From Paracoccaceae bacterium (lineage in GTDB: Bacteria > Pseudomonadota > Alphaproteobacteria > Rhodobacterales > Rhodobacteraceae), in the NCBI GenBank assembly GCA_007121055.1, contig SKMM01000246.1, forward strand, positions 1-24,019: 24,019 nt of DNA, written 5' to 3'. This document shows, one piece after another, positions 16,857 to 24,019 of the stretch; position 1 is the first letter of the stretch, and each line of letters starts with the position of its first letter. Below the pieces are notes generated by a model. That model had not been told where the DNA came from. It searched no databases and saw only the letters and a program-made list of their open reading frames with translations. Position numbers and translations under genes: made by a program.

Positions 16857-17933
16857 GTGCATGAGGGGGTTCTGCCGTCGCAGGCGCTGCGGTCCCTGAT
16901 CGCCGATGGCGCCATCGGGGGCGATCCCCTCCTCGATCAGGTGCAGCCCGCGAGCCTCGACCTGCGCCTCGGCCCGTGGGCCGCGCGGGTGCGCGCCTCC
17001 TTCCTGCCGGGCCCCGGCCGCAGCGTGACCGCCGCGCTGCAATCCTTCGAGATGCACCGCATGGACCTGCGCGACGGCGCCGTCCTCGAAAAAGGCTGCG
17101 TCTACCTCGTGCCCCTGGCCGAGCGCCTCGCGCTGCCCCCCGGCCTGCACGCCGCCGCCAACGCCAAAAGCTCCACCGGCCGGCTCGACCTCCTGACCCG
17201 CGTCATCACCGACGAAGGCACCGAATTCGACCGCGTCCCCGAGGGCTATGACGGCCCCCTCTACGCCGAGATCTGCCCGCGCTCCTTCTCGGTCCTCGTC
17301 CGCCCCGGCCAACGGCTCAACCAGCTCCGCATCCGGCGCGGGCAGGCGGCGCTTTCGGACGCGGACCTCGCAGCCCTCCACGCCCGCATGGCCCTGGTGG
17401 AAAACGCCCCCGCCACGATCTCCGGGGGCTTGGGCTTCTCGGTGGACCTGCGCCCCGGCCCGGGCCGCCCGCTCGGCTATCGCGCCAAGCCGCATTCCGG
17501 CGTCATCGACCTCGACCGCATCGCCGCCTATCCCCGCGCCCAGTTCTGGGAGGAACTGCATGGCGAGGACGGGCGGCTGATACTCGACCCCGGCGCGTTC
17601 TACATCCTCGTCAGCCGCGAGGCCGTGCACATCTCCCCCGACCACGCCGCCGAGATGGCCCCCTTCCTCGCGATGGTGGGGGAGTTCCGGGTGCATTACG
17701 CGGGCTTCTTCGACCCGGGCTTCGGCCACGCGCCGGCCGGCGGCGCTGGTGCCCGCGGCGTGCTCGAGGTCCGCTGCCACGAGGCCCCCTTCGCCCTCGA
17801 CCACGGCCAGAGCATGGGCCGGCTGATCTACGAGCGCATGGCCGAGGTGCCCGACATCCTCTACGGCGCCGGCCTCGCCTCGCACTATCAGGGTCAGGGC
17901 CTCAAGCTGTCGAAACACTTCCGCGACGGCTGA
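16857..17933 (+). CDS. dcd: Double-length dCTP deaminase-family protein (DCD)
   Basis: The 358-residue protein is twice the size of E. coli Dcd and has two dUTPase/Dcd-like halves. The first half carries NAKSSTGRLDLLTRVITDEG and GPLYAEICPRSFSVLVRPGQ (the SSxGR and glutamate motifs). The second half carries HYAGFFDPGFGHAP and GVLEVRCHEAPFALDHGQSMG, matching the Dcd DPG(W/F)xG and LE-x-x motifs. This is the form annotated as 2'-deoxycytidine 5'-triphosphate deaminase in alphaproteobacteria, which supplies dUTP for dTMP synthesis. The start is a GTG at 16857 with AGGAAAA upstream, only 18 bases after the tRNA end. It is convergent with ychF. Confidence 0.85.
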   Translation: MHEGVLPSQALRSLIADGAIGGDPLLDQVQPASLDLRLGPWAARVRASFLPGPGRSVTAALQSFEMHRMDLRDGAVLEKGCVYLVPLAERLALPPGLHAAANAKSSTGRLDLLTRVITDEGTEFDRVPEGYDGPLYAEICPRSFSVLVRPGQRLNQLRIRRGQAALSDADLAALHARMALVENAPATISGGLGFSVDLRPGPGRPLGYRAKPHSGVIDLDRIAAYPRAQFWEELHGEDGRLILDPGAFYILVSREAVHISPDHAAEMAPFLAMVGEFRVHYAGFFDPGFGHAPAGGAGARGVLEVRCHEAPFALDHGQSMGRLIYERMAEVPDILYGAGLASHYQGQGLKLSKHFRDG

Positions 17934-17945
17934 GCGGCAACGAGC

Positions 17946-19043
17946 TCAGGTGTTGAACAGGAAATGCAGAACGTCGCCGTCGGCGACCTCATAGCCCTTG
18001 CCCTCGACCCGCATCCGCCCGGCCTCCTTGGCGGGCTGCTCACCGCCCAGGCCCACGAAATCGTCATAGGCAATCGTCTCGGCCCGGATGAAGCCGCGCT
18101 CGAAATCGCCATGGATCACACCAGCGGCCTGGGGCGCCAGTGTGCCCGCCGGGATGGTCCAGGCCCGCGCCTCCTTAGGCCCAACGGTGAAGTAGGTGCG
18201 CAGACCCAGCAGCTGATAGCCCGCCCGGATCAGCCGGTTCAGCCCCGGCTCCTCCAGCCCCAGATCGGTGAGGAACTCGTTTGCCTCCTCGGGATCGAGC
18301 TGCGCCAATTCCTCCTCGATCCGGGCCGAGATCACCACGACCCCCGCCCCCTGCGCCGCGGCCACCTCGGCCACCCGCGCGGATTGCGAATTGCCCGTGG
18401 CCGCCGAGCCTTCGTCGACATTGCAGACGAACAGCACGGGCTTGGCGGTCAGAAGCTGCAGCATCCGCCACGCCTTCGCGTCCTCCTCGGCGACCTCCAC
18501 GGTGCGCGCCGGGCGGCCCGTTTCCAGCGCCGCAAGCGCCGCGCGCAGCAGCCGGTCCTGCACCGCGGCCTCGGCATCGCCGCCGCGCAGCTTACGCGTC
18601 AGGCCCGCCAAGCGCTTCTCCACGCTCTCAATGTCGGCGATCATGAGTTCGGTCTCGATGGTCTCGGCATCCGCCACCGGGTCGATGCGCCCCTCGACAT
18701 GGGTCACGTCGCCATCCTCGAAACAGCGCAGCACATGGGCAATGGCATCGACCTCGCGGATATTGGCCAGGAACTGGTTGCCCAGCCCCTCTCCCTTGGA
18801 CGCGCCCCGCACCAGCCCCGCGATGTCGACGAAGGTCATGCGCGCCGGGATCACCTGCCTCGACTTCGCCAGCCCCGCCAGCCGGTCGAGCCGCGCATCG
18901 GGCACCGCCACCTCGCCCACATTCGGCTCGATGGTGCAGAACGGGAAATTCGCCGCCTGCGCCGCCGCCGTCCGCGTCAGCGCGTTGAAGAGCGTGGACT
19001 TGCCCACATTCGGCAGCCCCACGATGCCCATCCGAAAGCCCAT
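17946..19043 (-). CDS. ychF: Ribosome-binding ATPase YchF (OLA1 family)
   Basis: YchF is a universally conserved P-loop protein of the Obg group that prefers ATP to GTP and binds ribosomes. The 365-residue length is exactly typical. The sequence shows G1 (GLPNVGKSTLFN), the G2/G3 region (FPFCTIEPNVG, VDIAGLVRGASKGEGLGNQFL), the altered base-specificity motif NVDE in place of NKxD, and a C-terminal TGS domain ending DGDVLHFLFNT. The ATG at 19043 has a strong GGAGGT site at 9-base spacing. It is transcribed alone, convergent with dcd and divergent from the VOC gene. Confidence 0.97.
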   Translation of the reverse strand: MGFRMGIVGLPNVGKSTLFNALTRTAAAQAANFPFCTIEPNVGEVAVPDARLDRLAGLAKSRQVIPARMTFVDIAGLVRGASKGEGLGNQFLANIREVDAIAHVLRCFEDGDVTHVEGRIDPVADAETIETELMIADIESVEKRLAGLTRKLRGGDAEAAVQDRLLRAALAALETGRPARTVEVAEEDAKAWRMLQLLTAKPVLFVCNVDEGSAATGNSQSARVAEVAAAQGAGVVVISARIEEELAQLDPEEANEFLTDLGLEEPGLNRLIRAGYQLLGLRTYFTVGPKEARAWTIPAGTLAPQAAGVIHGDFERGFIRAETIAYDDFVGLGGEQPAKEAGRMRVEGKGYEVADGDVLHFLFNT

Positions 19044-19157
19044 CTGCCTACCTCCGATTGCAACGCAGGCCCGCGCATAGAGAGGCCGGCGCGGCGGCGC
19101 AACCCGGGCTTGGACTCGGCGCGCTGCAGTGCAATGGTGCGCGCGAGGAGGGCCTGG

Positions 19158-19580
19158 ATGTTCACACCCTATCTGACCTTCGACGGAAACTGCGCCGAAG
19201 CGATGACCTTCTACGCCGAGGTGTTCGGCGCGCAGGACCTGATGATCCTGCGCTATGCTGAGGGTCCGTCGGGCGTGGGCGACCCCAACCGCGACCGGGT
19301 CATGCATGCCCGCTTCAGCCACCGCGGCGGGGTGCTGATGGCCCGCGACGTGCCCAGCGACGCCCCGTTCCACGCCCAGCAATCGGTCAGCCTGTTCGTG
19401 CCCGAAGAGGATGCCGAGACCGGCCGCGCGATGTTGCAGCGGCTGGCGCAGGGCGGCGTGCTGCTGATGCCGTACGAACGGACGGGCTGGTCGCCGGGCC
19501 TCGGCGTCTGCCGCGACCGGTTCGGGACCACCTGGATGGTGGGGGCCACCGATCCCGCCACCGAGCGTGACCTGCCGTGA
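19158..19580 (+). CDS. VOC-family protein (PhnB/YjdN-like)
   Basis: This 140-residue protein is a vicinal-oxygen-chelate fold member of the PhnB type. It begins MFTPYLTFDGNCAEAMTFYAEVFGA and has MHARFSHRGGVLMARDVP, QQSVSLFVPEEDAETGRAMLQRLAQGG and the ending CRDRFGTTWMVGA. Members are often annotated as glyoxalase or bleomycin-resistance-like, but the substrate is not known and no reaction is claimed. The ATG at 19158 has GAGGAGGG upstream. The GNAT gene follows after 19 bases, so the two are probably co-transcribed. Confidence 0.88.
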   Translation: MFTPYLTFDGNCAEAMTFYAEVFGAQDLMILRYAEGPSGVGDPNRDRVMHARFSHRGGVLMARDVPSDAPFHAQQSVSLFVPEEDAETGRAMLQRLAQGGVLLMPYERTGWSPGLGVCRDRFGTTWMVGATDPATERDLP

Positions 19581-19599
19581 GCGCGCCATGGGGGCGGGG

Positions 19600-20136
19600 A
19601 TGAGCGGGGCCCAAGCCGCGGCGTTCCGCCGCCTGGCCCTGGCCGCGGCCCCCGAGGCGGTGCTGGCGGAGGTTCTGGCGCTCAACGAGGCGGTGGAGGA
19701 GCGAACCGCGCCGCTGGACCCCGCCCGCCTGAGCACGCTGATCGCGCGGGCAAGCTTCGCCGAGGCGCTGGTCGATGCGCAGGGCCGCGTCGCGGGGTTC
19801 CTGCTGGGTTTCGACCAGGACGCCACCCATGACAGCCCGAATTTCCGCTGGTTTTCCGAGCATTCCGAGGATTTTGCCTACATCGACCGGGTGGTGGTGG
19901 CGCCCTGGGCCCAGGGCCGCGGCGTGGCCCGGACGCTCTATGCCGACTATGCGGCCCGGGCCCGGGCCCGCGGCCTCCTGCGCATGACCTGCGAGGTCAA
20001 CCGCGTCCCCCCCAACCCCGAATCCGACGCGTTCCACGCCGCGCTGGGCTTCGAGGAGCTGGCACAGGCCATCCCGCTGCCCGGCCGCATGGTGCGGTAT
20101 CTCGGCCGGCCGCTGGCCGACTGGCCCGACCCCTGA
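19600..20136 (+). CDS. GNAT-family N-acetyltransferase
   Basis: The 178-residue product has the acetyl-CoA-binding motif A, YIDRVVVAPWAQGRGVARTLYADYAARARARG, of which QGRGVA is the pyrophosphate loop. It is followed by the motif B-like region VNRVPPNPESDAFHAALGFEEL. The substrate cannot be told from the sequence. The start is uncertain: the ATG at 19600 is chosen for the GGGGGCGGGG just before it, while an ATG at 19588 would add four residues. It follows the VOC gene closely and precedes trpA by 72 bases. Confidence 0.87.
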   Translation: MSGAQAAAFRRLALAAAPEAVLAEVLALNEAVEERTAPLDPARLSTLIARASFAEALVDAQGRVAGFLLGFDQDATHDSPNFRWFSEHSEDFAYIDRVVVAPWAQGRGVARTLYADYAARARARGLLRMTCEVNRVPPNPESDAFHAALGFEELAQAIPLPGRMVRYLGRPLADWPDP

Positions 20137-20208
20137 GCCGCCTCCCCGTCCGGCATTGATTTTCGCCGCAGCCTGGCGCACACCCTCGGCGAACAGGGGA
20201 GCGTATCC

Positions 20209-21015
20209 ATGGGCCGGATCGGGACGACGTTTGCACGGCTGCAGGCCGAGGGGCAGAAGGCCTTCGTGGCCTATATCATGGCGGGCGACCCAGATGCCGA
20301 GACCTCGCTGCAGGTGATGCGGGGGCTGCCCGGCGCGGGGGTGGACATCATCGAACTGGGCATGCCCTTTACCGACCCGATGGCCGACGGGCCCACCATC
20401 CAGCAGGCCGGGCAACGGGCGCTGGCCGCGGGCCAGACGCTGGAGCGGACGCTGGACATGGTGCGGCGGTTCCGCGAGGGCGACGGCGACACGCCCATCG
20501 TTCTGATGGGGTATTACAACCCGATCTATTCCCGCGGGGTGGAGCGGTTCCTTGCGGATGCGGTCGAGGCCGGGATCGACGGCCTGATCGTGGTGGACTT
20601 GCCTCCCGAGGAAGACAGCGAACTCTGCCTGCCCGCCCGTGCCGCAGGCCTCGATTTCATCCGCCTGGCCACGCCGACCACCGACGACGCCCGCCTGCCG
20701 GCGGTGGTGCGCAACACCTCGGGTTTCGTCTACTACGTCTCGATCACCGGCATCACCGGCGCAGCCACTGCGCAGGCTGCGGCCGTCGCCCCTGATGTCG
20801 CCCGCATCAAGGCCGCAAGCGGGCTGCCCGTTCTGGTGGGCTTCGGCATCACCACACCGGGCGCCGCGCAGGACATCGCCGCGGTGGCCGATGGCTGCGT
20901 GGTGGGCTCAGCCATCGTCAAGGCGATCGGAGAGGGCCGCTCCGTGGCCGACGTGTTGCAGACCGTCGCGGCGCTGGCGGCTGGTACCCATGCCGCTGGG
21001 GCTGCCGTCGACTGA
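20209..21015 (+). CDS. trpA: Tryptophan synthase alpha chain
   Basis: TrpA cleaves indole-3-glycerol phosphate to indole and glyceraldehyde-3-phosphate and channels indole to TrpB. The 268-residue protein has the two catalytic acids at the standard numbers, Glu49 and Asp60 in IIELGMPFTDPMADGP. It also has LMGYYNPIYSRGVERF, GLIVVDLPPEE, and the phosphate-binding segments YYVSITGITGA and PVLVGFGITTP. The ATG at 20209 has AGGGGAG upstream. trpB and the other trp genes are not adjacent, which is common in this group. A hairpin 135 bases downstream may end the transcript. Confidence 0.97.
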   Translation: MGRIGTTFARLQAEGQKAFVAYIMAGDPDAETSLQVMRGLPGAGVDIIELGMPFTDPMADGPTIQQAGQRALAAGQTLERTLDMVRRFREGDGDTPIVLMGYYNPIYSRGVERFLADAVEAGIDGLIVVDLPPEEDSELCLPARAAGLDFIRLATPTTDDARLPAVVRNTSGFVYYVSITGITGAATAQAAAVAPDVARIKAASGLPVLVGFGITTPGAAQDIAAVADGCVVGSAIVKAIGEGRSVADVLQTVAALAAGTHAAGAAVD

Positions 21016-21149
21016 AACCGGCAGCAAAGTCTTCGCCTCGGACAACAGTCCGGCCTTCCATGAGGCTGCCTGGCTGACGAGCGACCCGTCCGACCTCAGC
21101 CTACGCAAGTACCGTGAGGGGGGTAACGCAGGCGAGCGGGGGGTTTGCC

Positions 21150-21168
21150 GGCCGGAGGCGCTCCGGCC
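21150..21168. terminator. Perfect 8-bp hairpin between trpA and chrR
   Basis: GGCCGGAG (21150-21157) and CTCCGGCC (21161-21168) enclose a three-base loop in the 197-base gap between convergent trpA and chrR. It is a candidate bidirectional terminator without a T-run. I see nothing else in this gap. Confidence 0.45.
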
Positions 21169-21212
21169 CGACATCCTCAGGCCTTGCGCCCCCCCGTCAC
21201 CCCCAGGCCCGA

Positions 21213-21857
21213 TCAGATCCGGAAGAAGGGCTGGGCGATGCGCGGCAGCATGGTGGTGAACCTGAGCGGCGCATCGGTAGCGATTAGGCAGACGCAGTCC
21301 TCACCCGGTTCGGCGACCGGCGTGTGCTGGGTGTCCTCCGAAGCGATCTCGATGTCCCCGGGGCCGAAACGGTCGTCCTCGTCGCGGAAGGCGCCGCGCA
21401 GCACCTGCGTCAGTTCGAGACCCCGGTGACCATGGTCCGGCAAGCGGGCACCCGCGGGAATGTGCAAAAGGCGCGCGCTCGCGCCCCGCGCGGTGGGCAG
21501 GATCGTCTGGCGCACGCCGCCGCCAATGGCCCGCCAGCGCACGCCCGCCACGTCGCCGCCGACATAGCCGCGGAGCGGCTCGGGGAATCCGCCAACGCGG
21601 GGCACCGGCGCCGGGATCGGCTCCTTGCCCCGGGACCGCGCACGCTGCAGCGTTGCGGCCAGGCTGTCGTCGGCGACCGCACAGCGCGGCCCCTCTTCCA
21701 GCACGGCGCCCCCCACGGCCTCCAGCGCACCCAGGCGCGCCCGGCACTCGTCGCAGAGCGACACATGGGTCGCCACCACAAGGTCGAAGGCCTCGGGCAG
21801 CGTACCCGCGGCATAGGCCATCAGAAGATTGTCGGACAGATGATGCCTGATCGTCAT
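21213..21857 (-). CDS. chrR: Zinc-dependent anti-sigma factor ChrR
   Basis: ChrR binds and inactivates the ECF sigma factor RpoE; in Rhodobacter sphaeroides singlet oxygen triggers release. The 214-residue protein has the anti-sigma domain with zinc ligands at the same numbers as in that protein as I recall it: His6, His31, Cys35 and Cys38 (MTIRHH, ATHVSLCDEC). A C-terminal cupin domain carries its second zinc site, His142, His144, Glu148 (PDHGHRGLE) and His178 (EDTQHTPV), shifted by one residue. All eight ligands are kept, so a working stress sensor is expected. The gene begins 10 bases after the rpoE stop, which indicates one operon and matched synthesis. Confidence 0.95.
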   Translation of the reverse strand: MTIRHHLSDNLLMAYAAGTLPEAFDLVVATHVSLCDECRARLGALEAVGGAVLEEGPRCAVADDSLAATLQRARSRGKEPIPAPVPRVGGFPEPLRGYVGGDVAGVRWRAIGGGVRQTILPTARGASARLLHIPAGARLPDHGHRGLELTQVLRGAFRDEDDRFGPGDIEIASEDTQHTPVAEPGEDCVCLIATDAPLRFTTMLPRIAQPFFRI

Positions 21858-21867
21858 GGCTCAGTTC

Positions 21868-22410
21868 TCAACTCATGTTCTGGCGCAGACGGTCCAGCGC
21901 CAGTCGGATCCGGGACTTGATCGTACCCAGGGGCAGGCCGGTCTCGGCAGCGATCTCGCTGTGCGACAATTCGCCGAAGAAGGCCCGTTCGATCAACTCC
22001 CTCTGGTTCGGCGGCAGGCGGGATACCGCCTCCACCACGCGTTCACTTTCCTGCTGCAGTTCCATCACCGCAGCCTGATCGGGTTCGGGTTCCGGCCCCC
22101 AGCCCAGATCCTCAGGCTCGGGCCGGCGCTGCCGGCGCAGCGCATCGATTCGGCGGTTGCGGGCGATGGTGAAGATCCATGTCGCCACACTCGCGCGGGT
22201 TGGGTCGAACAGATGCGCTTTGCGCCACACCGTCGCCATCACCTCCTGCGCACATTCTTCCGCCAAGGCCTCGCCCGCACCCCCGCGCATCAGGAAACCC
22301 TTCACACGCGGGGCGAAATGCCCGAACAGGGCGGCGAAGGCGGCTTCGTCCTGGCCGTCCCTCACCCGGGCCAACAGATCGACCCAGTTCTGTTCACCCT
22401 CTCCGGTCAC
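21868..22410 (-). CDS. rpoE: ECF sigma factor RpoE (ChrR-controlled type)
   Basis: This 180-residue sigma factor has region 2 (AFAALFGHFAPRVKGFLMR, AEECAQEVMATVWRKAHLFDP, ASVATWIFTIARNRRIDALRR) and region 4 (LPPNQRELIERAFFGELSHSEI, then TGLPLGTIKSRIRLALDRLRQ). The sequence is closest to the Rhodobacter sphaeroides RpoE that answers to singlet oxygen, and chrR follows directly. The start is chosen as the GTG at 22410, since homology begins at VTGEGEQNWVDLLARVRDG. An ATG at 22509 would add 33 unrelated residues and would lie about where transcription should begin from the promoter at 22517-22543. A GTG at 22419 is another option. Confidence 0.94.
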   Translation of the reverse strand: MTGEGEQNWVDLLARVRDGQDEAAFAALFGHFAPRVKGFLMRGGAGEALAEECAQEVMATVWRKAHLFDPTRASVATWIFTIARNRRIDALRRQRRPEPEDLGWGPEPEPDQAAVMELQQESERVVEAVSRLPPNQRELIERAFFGELSHSEIAAETGLPLGTIKSRIRLALDRLRQNMS

Positions 22411-22516
22411 ATCCGCCACCGCCCGTCGACCCCTGCGCGGCCAATCCGCACTCCCCAACAGTATGGGCAACGCGGGCGGATTTTCGAGGCTTTCGATCCC
22501 GATCAACATGTCCGAT

Positions 22517-22543
22517 ATACGAAGGCCAGGGCCGACCGGATCA
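22517..22543 (-). promoter_or_regulatory. Candidate sigma-E promoter of rpoE-chrR
   Basis: On the minus strand TGATCC (22543-22538) is followed after 16 bases by CGTAT (22521-22517). The -35 element equals the one I recall for Rhodobacter sphaeroides sigma-E; the -10 fits less surely. It implies autoregulation and a leader of about 100 bases before the GTG start. Confidence 0.65.
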
Positions 22544-22551
22544 GCAAAAAC

Positions 22552-22578
22552 TCATCCGACCCCACGGTCCGTGCGTAA
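22552..22578 (+). promoter_or_regulatory. Candidate sigma-E promoter of the divergent oxidoreductase
   Basis: TCATCC (22552-22557) is followed after 16 bases by CGTAA (22574-22578), the same layout as the rpoE promoter on the other strand, with only eight bases between the two -35 boxes. The downstream start at 22607 leaves a short leader. Confidence 0.55.
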
Positions 22579-22606
22579 ACCAGTCAGACGACCCCGGGAG
22601 ACCTCC

Positions 22607-23902
22607 ATGCCATTCGAAATTCCCGCCGCCGCTCCGCGGCGATTGGCCGTGATCGGCGCCGGCATCTCCGGCCTGGCGGCCGCCCACATGCTGGGCCGGT
22701 CCCACCGCGTGGTGCTGTTCGAGGCCGAGCCGCGGCTGGGGGGGCATGCCCGCACGGTCATCGCGGGCCGGCGGGGGGACCAGCCCGTGGACACGGGGTT
22801 CATCGTCTTCAACCACGTGAATTATCCCAACCTCCTGCGGCTCTTCACCGAGCTGGGCGTGCCCACCGTGCCCAGCACCATGAGCTTCGGCGCCTCTTTC
22901 GACGGCGGCCGCTTCGAATATGCCTTGCAAAGCCTCGATTCGCTGTTCGCCCAGCGCACCAACATCCTCGACCCGCGCTACCTGCGCATGCTGCGCGACA
23001 TCCTGCGCTTTTTCGAGAAGGGGCGGTCGCTGGCCCATGCCAAGGACCTGACCGTGGACGACATGATCGCGCGGCTGGGGCTGGGGCGCTGGTTCCGCGA
23101 CCGCTTCCTGCTGCCGTTCTCCGGCGCGATCTGGTCCACCCCGGCCGAGGAGGTCGGGGCGTTTCCGGCCGCGGCCCTGATCACCTTCTTCGACAACCAC
23201 AACCTGTTGCAGTATTCCGGGCAGCATCAGTGGTACACGGTGCAGGGGGGCTCCATCGAATATGTCCGGCGCATGGAGGCCGCGATGCGCGCCCAGGGCA
23301 CCGAGTTGCGCCTCGGCGCCCCGGTGCAGGGGGTGCGGCGCAGCGACGCGGGCGTGGAGGTCCGCGCCGCGGGCGGCGAATGGGAGGCCTTCGACGAGGT
23401 GATCTTCGCCAGCCACTCCGACCAGAGCCTCGCGATCCTGGCCGACCCCAGCCCGGCCGAGCGTGCGGCGCTGTCCAAAGTGCGCTATCAGCCCAACCAC
23501 GCCGTGCTGCACGCCGACGACAGCCTGATGCCGAGGCGCCGCAAATGCTGGGCCAGCTGGGTCTACACCGAGGCACGCGGTCAGGCCCCGGGGCCGGTAT
23601 CGCTGACCTACTGGATGAACTCGCTGCAGCCGATCCCGGAGAGTGACCCGATGTTCGTCACGCTCAACCCCCGCCGGCCGATCCGCGAGGAACTGATCTA
23701 CGATCAGGCGACCTTCCATCACCCCGTCTATGACCTCGCCGCCCTGCAGGGCCAGGCCGAGATCCGGGCGCTCAACGGCACCCGCAACACCTGGTTCTGC
23801 GGCGCCTGGATGCGCAACGGCTTCCATGAGGACGGGTTTGCCTCGGCGGTGGACGTGGTCAGCGCCATCGGTCGGCGCGACGCGGAACAGGTGGCTGCAT
23901 GA
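22607..23902 (+). CDS. FAD-dependent oxidoreductase (amine-oxidase-like), probable RpoE target
   Basis: The 431-residue protein opens with a dinucleotide-binding fold, RLAVIGAGISGLAAAHMLG, followed by the acidic strand end VVLFEAEPRLGGHARTV that binds the FAD ribose. Other landmarks are VDTGFIVFNHVNYPNL, FLLPFSGAIWSTPAEEVG, WYTVQGGSIEYVRRM and the C-terminal FAD motif WFCGAWMRNGFHEDGFASAVD. The family is commonly annotated NAD(P)/FAD-dependent oxidoreductase, and its reaction is not known from sequence. In Rhodobacter sphaeroides a similar gene sits next to rpoE-chrR in a sigma-E operon with lipid-modification genes; the same role is inferred here. The ATG at 22607 has GGGAG upstream. Its TGA overlaps the next start (ATGA). 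Confidence 0.9.
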   Translation: MPFEIPAAAPRRLAVIGAGISGLAAAHMLGRSHRVVLFEAEPRLGGHARTVIAGRRGDQPVDTGFIVFNHVNYPNLLRLFTELGVPTVPSTMSFGASFDGGRFEYALQSLDSLFAQRTNILDPRYLRMLRDILRFFEKGRSLAHAKDLTVDDMIARLGLGRWFRDRFLLPFSGAIWSTPAEEVGAFPAAALITFFDNHNLLQYSGQHQWYTVQGGSIEYVRRMEAAMRAQGTELRLGAPVQGVRRSDAGVEVRAAGGEWEAFDEVIFASHSDQSLAILADPSPAERAALSKVRYQPNHAVLHADDSLMPRRRKCWASWVYTEARGQAPGPVSLTYWMNSLQPIPESDPMFVTLNPRRPIREELIYDQATFHHPVYDLAALQGQAEIRALNGTRNTWFCGAWMRNGFHEDGFASAVDVVSAIGRRDAEQVAA

Positions 23903-24019
23903 GCGACGCCCCGACCCTGGCGACCCCGGGGCCAGCGCCGGTCGGACCGGATGCGCCGGCCGATCCCGGGCTGGGAGGCAGCGGCGACCGGCCGCCCGGT
24001 GCGCCCGCCGCGGGCGGCC
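23899..24019 (+). CDS. Start of a translationally coupled gene (partial, unidentified)
   Basis: An ATG at 23899 overlaps the stop of the oxidoreductase gene (ATGA) and opens a frame that runs off the right edge. The 40 visible residues, MSDAPTLATPGPAPVGPDA and onward, are almost entirely Ala, Pro, Gly and Asp and contain no recognisable domain. By position, a DUF1365 protein would be expected after this oxidoreductase in related genomes, but nothing in the visible part proves it. An alternative is a later true start beyond the window. Confidence 0.55.
   Translation, partial: MSDAPTLATPGPAPVGPDAPADPGLGGSGDRPPGAPAAGG

Overview
The window is a very GC-rich stretch of core chromosome from an alphaproteobacterium, most likely of the order Rhodobacterales (Rhodobacter/Paracoccus relatives). 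The evidence is the gene order DUF177-rpmF-plsX-fabH-ihfA-merR with a divergent bamE, an rpoE-chrR sigma/anti-sigma pair of the Rhodobacter type divergent from an FAD oxidoreductase, an iscR gene preceded by an Irr-type iron box, and a eukaryote-like NADP isocitrate dehydrogenase. I see no insertion sequences, prophage, CRISPR array or integrase. No intergenic gap exceeds about 200 bases.

Layout. 1-2161: the start of iscR (minus, cut by the window edge), a divergent COG2945 alpha/beta hydrolase, and a DUF2235 hydrolase (minus). 2317-3540: icd. 3603-5513: a membrane hybrid histidine kinase that is broken by at least two, probably three, single-base frameshifts. 5536-7970 (minus): apt, an M15-type peptidoglycan peptidase with two peptidoglycan-binding repeats, and mtnP; apt and mtnP both belong to salvage of adenine and methylthioadenosine. 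8055-11379: a complete zinc-uptake locus, with zur-znuC-znuB on minus and znuA divergent on plus, sharing a palindromic Zur operator. ZnuA carries an exceptionally long His/Asp loop. 11514-16661: bamE (minus), then the lipid/ribosome/nucleoid cluster DUF177, rpmF, plsX, fabH, ihfA and a MerR-type regulator. 16761-17933: tRNA-Pro(GGG) followed almost immediately by a double-length dCTP deaminase. 17946-21015: ychF (minus), a VOC protein, a GNAT acetyltransferase and trpA. 21213-24019: chrR and rpoE (minus), divergent from an FAD-dependent oxidoreductase and the start of a translationally coupled gene.

How the genes work together. In the zinc locus, Zur should shut off both divergent arms when zinc is ample; ZnuA captures periplasmic zinc for the ZnuB/ZnuC transporter. 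In the right-hand locus, ChrR holds the ECF sigma factor RpoE until a stress (singlet oxygen in Rhodobacter sphaeroides) releases it. Two back-to-back sites with identical spacing in the divergent region suggest that RpoE drives its own operon and the oxidoreductase operon together. The plsX-fabH arm supplies fatty-acid and phospholipid synthesis.

I did not find a convincing entirely new system. The points most worth a second look are the decayed (or misassembled) hybrid kinase, the hairpin that buries its ribosome binding site, the 91-residue His-rich loop of ZnuA encoded partly by a perfect 6-bp tandem repeat, and the mirrored sigma-E promoters.
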